The notes beneath the pieces are model-generated. The model was not told the DNA's origin and searched no databases. It was given only the letters and a program-made list of their open reading frames with translations. A stretch of 64,000 nucleotides of DNA, from assembly GCF_004785685.1 (NCBI RefSeq), contig NZ_SRPF01000003.1, positions 310,001 to 374,000 of the forward strand. Direction: 5' to 3'. Below, one piece after another: positions 59,193 through 64,000 of the stretch (position 1 is the stretch's first letter; every line of letters starts with the position of its first letter). This DNA is from Marinobacter confluentis (lineage in GTDB: Bacteria > Pseudomonadota > Gammaproteobacteria > Pseudomonadales > Oleiphilaceae). The position numbers and the translations under genes are program-made.

Positions 59193-60503
59193 ATGGAAAA
59201 CCTTCATCACATTGTGGTTGTCGGTGGTGGCGCCGGTGGCCTGGAACTGGTGACCCGGCTTGGAAACAAACTCGGCAAAAAGCGCAAAGCACGCATAACC
59301 CTGGTGGATGCCGGGCTGACCCACGTCTGGAAACCCCTGCTTCACGAAGTCGCTTCCGGCTCGCTGGACGCCAGCGCCAACGAGATCAATTACCGGGCCC
59401 ATGCCAGCAAGCATCACTATGAATTCCAGCTGGGCCGCATGGCCGACCTGGACCAGATCGGCCGCAACGTGATTATTGCGCCCTTTCTGGACCAAGAAGG
59501 CAACGAAGTGGTGCCAGAGCGGCGCATTCACTATGACACTCTGGTGATCGCCGTTGGCAGTAACGCCAATGATTTCGGCACCCCGGGTGCCCAGGACCAC
59601 TGCATCTTTCTGGACAGTCTGCCCCAGGCCCGCCGTTTCCATAACCGGCTGCTGAACGCCTTCCTCAGGAAAAACTACGAGGCCGATTGCGACGCCAGCC
59701 ACGATCTGCCGATCACCATTATCGGCGCCGGTGCCACTGGCGTGGAGCTGGCCGCCGAACTCCGGCTGGCGTCGCGGGAACTGCCGGTTTACGGCATGAA
59801 TCATCTGCGCCCGGAAGATATCTCAATCACCGTGATAGAGGCTGCGGACCGTATTCTGCCGGCCCTGCCCCCGCGAATCTCCGCGGCAGCCACCCGGGAG
59901 CTGGAGCACCAGAACGTAAAAGTGCTCACCGGCCAGCCGGTTAACGAAATCACCGACTCGACGGTCGTCATGAAAGACGGCACCGAGCTGGATTCCGAGA
60001 TGACCATATGGGCCGCCGGCATCAAGGCGCCGGAATTTCTGTCGAAACTCGAGGGACTGGACACCAACAAGGGCAATCAGGTCCGTGTCAGACAGACCCT
60101 GCAGGCAACCACTTCCGATAACGTTTTCGCGTTTGGCGACTGCGCCGAATGCCCGCAGCCGGATTCGGACATGCCGGTGCCCCCGCGAGCCCAGGCCGCT
60201 CATCAGCAGGCGGACACATTGTTCAAAACACTCTGCAACCGCCTGGACGGCAAGGAAGCAGTGCCATTCGTCTATAACGACCATGGCTCGCTGATCAACT
60301 TCAGCCGCTACACCACGGTTGGCAATCTGATGGGTAACCTGTCAGGGCGTAGCATGTATATTGAAGGCAAAGTCGCCCGACTGTTCTACACATCGCTTTA
60401 CCGTATGCATCAGGTTGCCCTTCACGGCATGCTGCGCACGGGCATTATCTGGCTTATGGACCGCATCAGCCGGGCCATGCAGCCGAAGCTGAAACTGCAC
60501 TGA
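59193..60503 (+). CDS. ndh: Type II NADH dehydrogenase
   Basis: A 436-residue single-subunit flavoprotein that oxidises NADH and reduces quinone without pumping protons. FAD site VVVGGGAGGLELVTRLGNKLGKK is at the N-terminus, the NADH site is IIGAGATGVELAAELR (about 175), and the second FAD contact VFAFGDCAECP is near 310. A C-terminal amphipathic stretch (about 395-430) should anchor it to the membrane face. The length fits. Ribosome binding site AAAAGGATTCG. The gene follows a TetR gene and is followed 11 bp later by the antiporter gene. Confidence 0.94.
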   Translation: MENLHHIVVVGGGAGGLELVTRLGNKLGKKRKARITLVDAGLTHVWKPLLHEVASGSLDASANEINYRAHASKHHYEFQLGRMADLDQIGRNVIIAPFLDQEGNEVVPERRIHYDTLVIAVGSNANDFGTPGAQDHCIFLDSLPQARRFHNRLLNAFLRKNYEADCDASHDLPITIIGAGATGVELAAELRLASRELPVYGMNHLRPEDISITVIEAADRILPALPPRISAAATRELEHQNVKVLTGQPVNEITDSTVVMKDGTELDSEMTIWAAGIKAPEFLSKLEGLDTNKGNQVRVRQTLQATTSDNVFAFGDCAECPQPDSDMPVPPRAQAAHQQADTLFKTLCNRLDGKEAVPFVYNDHGSLINFSRYTTVGNLMGNLSGRSMYIEGKVARLFYTSLYRMHQVALHGMLRTGIIWLMDRISRAMQPKLKLH

Positions 60504-60514
60504 ACGTCGCCGAC

Positions 60515-62239
60515 ATGGACGCGACATTAACCCTGATCGGCGCCCTGATGCTGGTGATCAGCATCCTGCTCAGCCCCCTGTCCAGCAGACTGGGGATGCC
60601 GGTGCTGCTGATCTTTCTGATTGTCGGCATGATGATGGGCGAAGACGGCCCCGGCGGCCTGCAGTTCGACAATTTCGAACTGGCTTTCACCATCGCCAAT
60701 CTGGCACTGGGTGTGATTCTGCTGGACGGCGGCATGCGCACCCGGGCCGAAACCTTCCGGGTCGGCCTGCGACCAGCACTGATGCTTGCCAGCCTGGGTG
60801 TTTTCCTGACCGCCGCCGGGGCGGGGCTTGTGGCCTGGTGGGTATTTGATCTCAACTGGCTCACAGCGCTGCTTGTCGGCGCGATCATTTCCTCCACCGA
60901 CGCCGCTGCGGTCTTCTCGCTGCTTCAGGGACGGGGCCTGCACCTGAACGAGCGGGTCAGCGCAACCCTTGAGATCGAGTCCGGCAGCAACGATCCCATG
61001 GCCATCTTCCTGACCCTGATGCTGGTCACCATGATCAGTGCCGGGGGCACGTCCGAGGGCTGGGGAGCCCTGTTGATGCTGATCAAACAGTTCGGCATAG
61101 GTGGTGTTATCGGCGTGCTGGGCGGGTTCATTGTGGTCAACATGGCCAATCGCTCGCGGCTGACGCCATCGCTTTACCCACTGTTGGTGGTAGCCGGCGG
61201 CCTTGCGGTGTTTGCCGGCACCAACGAACTGGGGGGCAGCGGATTTCTGGCGATCTACCTGACCGGCGTGGTGATCGGCAACCAGCCGGTACGAATGATG
61301 CCAATGATACTTCAGGTGCATGATGGTCTGGCCTGGCTGGCCCAGCTTTGCCTGTTCCTGATTCTGGGTCTGTTGGTGTCACCGTCAGAACTGCTGCCAC
61401 TGGCCGGAGGTGGCCTGATACTGGCCTTCGCACTGATCTTTGTCATTCGCCCGTTCGCGGTGATGATGACCCTGTGGCCCTTCGGATTCAATCGCCGGGA
61501 ACTGGGCTTTATCAGCTGGGTGGGGCTGCGTGGCGCAGTGCCCATCGTACTGGCACTATTTCCGGTCATTGCCGACCTGCCATCAGCCCAGCTTATCTTC
61601 CACGTAGCCTTTTTTATCGTGCTCGTGTCACTGATGGTTCAGGGCACCACCATGGCGCCACTGGCGCGCAGGCTCGGACTGGAAGTACCTGCCGGGGAAG
61701 AGCCCTATCGAAGGCTGCCTCTGGACGTACCAGCCGCCGGTGACCACGAACTGATGCTGTTCCCCCTCAGGGGCGACCCATGGCAGGCGCCCCGGCCTCT
61801 GGGCCAGCTTCGGTTGCCCGACAACACCGCCCTGGCCGGCGTTTTCCGCAAACGGGCCTGTCTGCCCCCCAGTCCGGATATGGACGTGTCTACCGGCGAT
61901 GTAATTGCGGTCTTCGCAACCCCTGCGATAGTACCTGAACTGGGCCGGGCACTGAGTGGAAGGCACACGCCAACCCATCTTGCGGAACGCGCATTCTTCG
62001 GGGATTTTGTGCTCAATGGCGATGCCCTGCTGGGTGATGTGGAACAGGTGTACGGCATAGAGTTCGATGAGTTGCCACCGGAGCTGTCCCTGGCAGAATG
62101 TTTTGCCCGCCGGACCCGGGGCCATCCTGTTATCGGTGACAAAGTCGTGCTTGGCCCTGTTACTCTGGTGGCACGGGCAACGGAAGCTGACCGGGTGACC
62201 AAAGTTGGCCTGAAAATGGATAGCGGACAAACACCGTAA
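60515..62239 (+). CDS. nhaP2: K+/H+ antiporter, NhaP2/CvrA type
   Basis: A 574-residue monovalent cation/proton antiporter of the CPA1 family. About 12-13 membrane helices cover residues 1-390, with the ion-site regions SSTDAAAVFSLLQG (about 128) and LEIESGSNDPMAIFLTLML. The C-terminal 180 residues hold TrkA-C/CorC-like cytoplasmic domains (ELMLFPLRGDPWQAPRPLGQL). E. coli CvrA and Vibrio NhaP2 export K+ to resist acid or osmotic stress, which suits a marine host. It is in operon with ndh (11-bp gap). Confidence 0.92.
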   Translation: MDATLTLIGALMLVISILLSPLSSRLGMPVLLIFLIVGMMMGEDGPGGLQFDNFELAFTIANLALGVILLDGGMRTRAETFRVGLRPALMLASLGVFLTAAGAGLVAWWVFDLNWLTALLVGAIISSTDAAAVFSLLQGRGLHLNERVSATLEIESGSNDPMAIFLTLMLVTMISAGGTSEGWGALLMLIKQFGIGGVIGVLGGFIVVNMANRSRLTPSLYPLLVVAGGLAVFAGTNELGGSGFLAIYLTGVVIGNQPVRMMPMILQVHDGLAWLAQLCLFLILGLLVSPSELLPLAGGGLILAFALIFVIRPFAVMMTLWPFGFNRRELGFISWVGLRGAVPIVLALFPVIADLPSAQLIFHVAFFIVLVSLMVQGTTMAPLARRLGLEVPAGEEPYRRLPLDVPAAGDHELMLFPLRGDPWQAPRPLGQLRLPDNTALAGVFRKRACLPPSPDMDVSTGDVIAVFATPAIVPELGRALSGRHTPTHLAERAFFGDFVLNGDALLGDVEQVYGIEFDELPPELSLAECFARRTRGHPVIGDKVVLGPVTLVARATEADRVTKVGLKMDSGQTP

Positions 62240-62315
62240 CAAAAACCCCCAGAACGGCAACTCGATCCCACGGCGAGGGTGCTATAACATGGAAAAAATT
62301 TAATTTATTAAGATC

Positions 62316-62906
62316 ATGTCAATGAACACTTACAGCGTCACAACCTGCAGATTCTGCTTACCGGGCCGGTGGAAAACGCTGTGGGTCACTTTTGTGCTGC
62401 TGCTGATATGTTCCGGCAGCCGTTCTGCGGTTGCCACGGAACTGGCCATGCTGCAATCGCTGACGCCGGAGGAAACCACTGCTGAAGTGAGCGAGGTCGT
62501 GGTCAGGAAAAACGAAAGACGTATGTTCCTGATGGCCGGCGACGAGGTGCTGCGCAGCTACCGGATCGGGTTGGGCGACAACCCCTCAGGTCACAAGCTG
62601 TACGAAGGCGACGAGCGGACCCCGGAAGGGGAATACACCCTTGACTGGCGCAACGCCAACAGTGATTTTTACAAGTCGATTCATATTTCCTATCCGAATG
62701 AGAAAGACCGGGAACTGGCCTCTGCCTGGGGACTCAACCCTGGCGGCAGCATCATGATTCACGGCCTGCCCAATGACGCCGAAGGTATGGAGTTCGCCTA
62801 TCTTGGGCTGGACTGGACCGATGGATGCATTGCCGTCAGCAACCAGGAAATGGACGAAATCTGGGCGCTGGTCTCCGACGGAACGCCTATCCGTATTTTA
62901 CCCTGA
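62316..62906 (+). CDS. L,D-transpeptidase (YkuD domain)
   Basis: A 196-residue secreted or anchored protein with an N-terminal hydrophobic segment (about 17-38) acting as signal peptide or anchor. The YkuD domain (about 65-195) carries the catalytic signature IMIHG ... DWTDGCIAVSN with the active-site Cys near residue 171. Such enzymes make 3-3 peptidoglycan cross-links or attach lipoprotein to peptidoglycan; the nearby Lpp-like gene makes the latter attractive. Its start at 62316 follows AAGATCATGTCA; a second ATG at 62322 is possible. Confidence 0.9.
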   Translation: MSMNTYSVTTCRFCLPGRWKTLWVTFVLLLICSGSRSAVATELAMLQSLTPEETTAEVSEVVVRKNERRMFLMAGDEVLRSYRIGLGDNPSGHKLYEGDERTPEGEYTLDWRNANSDFYKSIHISYPNEKDRELASAWGLNPGGSIMIHGLPNDAEGMEFAYLGLDWTDGCIAVSNQEMDEIWALVSDGTPIRILP

Positions 62907-63109
62907 GCTTTCAGTTCCATTAAGTTGTTGTCATGTGACACGCAATTTTACGTATCCTTAGTTAACATTTTCGCTCAGAGTGTTTTACACTGTTTCACGA
63001 CTCCGGTGGCTGTTCGCTGTCGGACCCGTGTCGACAGTACGTCTGTATTACCGATGTAACACGGACTTCTGAAAGCAGGAAATAAGACGACCAATAAGGG
63101 GAATACCGA

Positions 63110-63391
63110 ATGCGCAAGATTACACTCGCAGGGTTTGCAATGGCTATCGCACTGACCGCAGGTTGTGCGTCAACTGATCAGGGCGCCATTGAAGACGCAA
63201 ACTCAACTGCAATGTCAGCAGAGCAGACCGCTGATAACGCACTGAATACCGCAAACAGCGCTTCCAGCGCAGCTCGCTCTGCCCAGCAGACAGCTGACGA
63301 AGCTCTGGCCAAGGCTGAGGCCGCTATGAAAGCTGCCAACGAAGCCAACGAGCGCGCCAAGCGTATGCTCGAGCGTGCCAGCCAGAAGTAA
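63110..63391 (+). CDS. Lpp/OprI-like outer-membrane lipoprotein
   Basis: A 93-residue lipoprotein: signal peptide ending in LTAGC (Cys19 lipidated) and then an Ala-rich heptad-repeat helix (about 25-90) as in Braun-type lipoproteins such as OprI of Pseudomonas. The C-terminus ends in Lys (ASQK), the residue by which Lpp proteins are linked to peptidoglycan. AAGGGGAATACCGA gives a ribosome binding site. A strong terminator follows. The upstream 200 bp hold its promoter region. High expression is likely, judged from the family and codon use. Confidence 0.9.
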   Translation: MRKITLAGFAMAIALTAGCASTDQGAIEDANSTAMSAEQTADNALNTANSASSAARSAQQTADEALAKAEAAMKAANEANERAKRMLERASQK

Positions 63392-63408
63392 GGCTGAGCA
63401 TTGCAACG

Positions 63409-63437
63409 AAAAGGCCGGCATCTGCCGGCCTTTTTTA
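63409..63437. terminator. Bidirectional terminator between lpp-like and slipin genes
   Basis: AAGGCCGGCA and TGCCGGCCTT form a perfect 10-bp stem with a 2-base loop, followed by six T residues on the plus strand and preceded by A residues for the minus strand. The slipin stop codon is at its edge. Confidence 0.88.
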
Positions 63438-64000
63438 TTCCTTATCCGGTTTTGGCTTTCCCATGAATGTCGACATCATCTCGATTGGCAGCGGGAAAAC
63501 GATGGTCGATGAATTGCTGCTACTCATATCCGCCAGCGTCTGCATATAGCGCAGTTGCATGGCGCCTGGATTTGTCGACATAACGTCAGCTGCTTCCACC
63601 AGTTTTTTCGATGCCTGCAGCTCGCCCTCAGCGTGAATCACCTTGGCCCGGCGCTCCCGTTCCGCCTCCGCCTGGCGCGCAATTGCCCGTATCATCGATT
63701 CATTCAGGTCAACATGCTTGATTTCCACGTTAGCGACCTTGATACCCCACTCTTCGGTCTGGGCATCAATGATTTCCTGAATGTCTGAATTAAGCTTATC
63801 CCGCTCTGACAGCATTTCATCCAGATCGTGTTTACCCAGCACCGAGCGCAGGGTTGTCTGGGCCAACTGACTGGTTGCCGAACCGAAGTCTTCGACACGG
63901 ATGATAGCCCGCTCCGGGTCGACCACCCGGAAATACAGCACCGCATTTACCCGAACCGTCACGTTATCCCTGGAGATCACGTCCTGGCTGGGTACATCCA
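63435..64000 (-). CDS. Slipin/stomatin (SPFH) membrane protein, 5' part beyond window
   Basis: The visible 188 codons encode the C-terminal part of a slipin: SPFH core ([42 protein letters not shown]) and a short coiled region [18 protein letters not shown], ending with [15 protein letters not shown]. It is a different subgroup from the stomatin at 30261-31295, closer to bacterial slipins partnered with a long NfeD/ClpP-class protease, whose gene would be expected upstream, outside the window. The frame is open to the right edge. Confidence 0.9.
   Translation of the reverse strand, partial: DVPSQDVISRDNVTVRVNAVLYFRVVDPERAIIRVEDFGSATSQLAQTTLRSVLGKHDLDEMLSERDKLNSDIQEIIDAQTEEWGIKVANVEIKHVDLNESMIRAIARQAEAERERRAKVIHAEGELQASKKLVEAADVMSTNPGAMQLRYMQTLADMSSSNSSTIVFPLPIEMMSTFMGKPKPDKE

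Overview
The window looks like a chromosomal segment of a marine gammaproteobacterium, most probably Marinobacter or a close relative. The reasons are the overall gene repertoire, a moderately high GC content, a wax ester synthase/acyltransferase (WS/DGAT) that resembles Marinobacter enzymes as I remember them, an ectoine-type acetyltransferase and aspartokinase, Fur-controlled iron genes and NasST-type nitrate assimilation. This assignment rests on recognition of protein families, not on a search. No rRNA, tRNA, CRISPR array, insertion sequence or phage gene was seen.

Layout. 1-1709: 5' part of a membrane sensor (dCACHE-HAMP-PAS-PAS) running off the left edge. 1801-4201: Fur box and an exbB-exbD-exbD-tonB operon. 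4202-4981: orphan type VI hcp with a sigma-54 promoter and upstream palindromes. 5067-8068: a small lipoprotein, an AbiE toxin-antitoxin pair and a SprT-like protease. 8072-21378: the nitrate/nitrite assimilation locus (nasA divergent from nasT-nasS, then nrtA-nrtB-nrtD and an FAD reductase-nirB-nirD operon). 21375-25609: RND efflux pair. 25812-31885: WS/DGAT, TM2 protein, diguanylate cyclase, SDR, NfeD-stomatin pair and a YfbR-like nucleotidase. 31992-37082: periplasmic solute-binding-like protein, large DUF748 protein and an MHYT protein with a decayed GGDEF domain. 37312-40107: pdxH, Sfp-type PPTase, tag and two small conserved proteins. 40098-43169: ectA, ectoine-type aspartokinase and an RpoS-like sigma factor. 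43321-50204: an uncharacterised cluster (TVP38-FAD disulfide oxidoreductase fusion, radical SAM protein, Na+/solute symporter, metallophosphoesterase) and a second TVP38 protein. 50339-55633: ADP-ribosylglycohydrolase and a ferric ABC transporter whose ATPase gene is inverted. 55736-64000: PEBP protein, ankyrin protein, rlmA, spermidine-synthase-like protein, TetR regulator, type II NADH dehydrogenase, K+/H+ antiporter, L,D-transpeptidase, Lpp-like lipoprotein and a slipin cut by the right edge.

How the parts work together. Nitrate enters through NrtABD, is reduced by NasA and then by NirBD to ammonium; NasS (sensor) and NasT (ANTAR antiterminator) control this. The control DNA is unusually legible: all four nas transcription starts have a -24/-12 promoter with exact GG-N10-GC spacing, NtrC-like palindromes lie about 110-140 bp upstream of the predicted starts, and three of the four leaders carry a hexaloop hairpin overlapping the 5' arm of an intrinsic terminator. 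Iron uptake is marked by Fur-like sites at exbB and fbpA.

Best candidates for something undescribed: the TVP38-FAD/radical SAM/symporter/phosphoesterase cluster; a long RNA hairpin whose 3' foot touches the AUG of the RpoS-like sigma factor; an ectA-ask pair lacking ectB and ectC between them; a tandem ExbD pair in which the second copy has Asn in place of the channel Asp; a hairpin repeat family with compensatory changes (two copies); and the palindromic array upstream of the hcp sigma-54 promoter.
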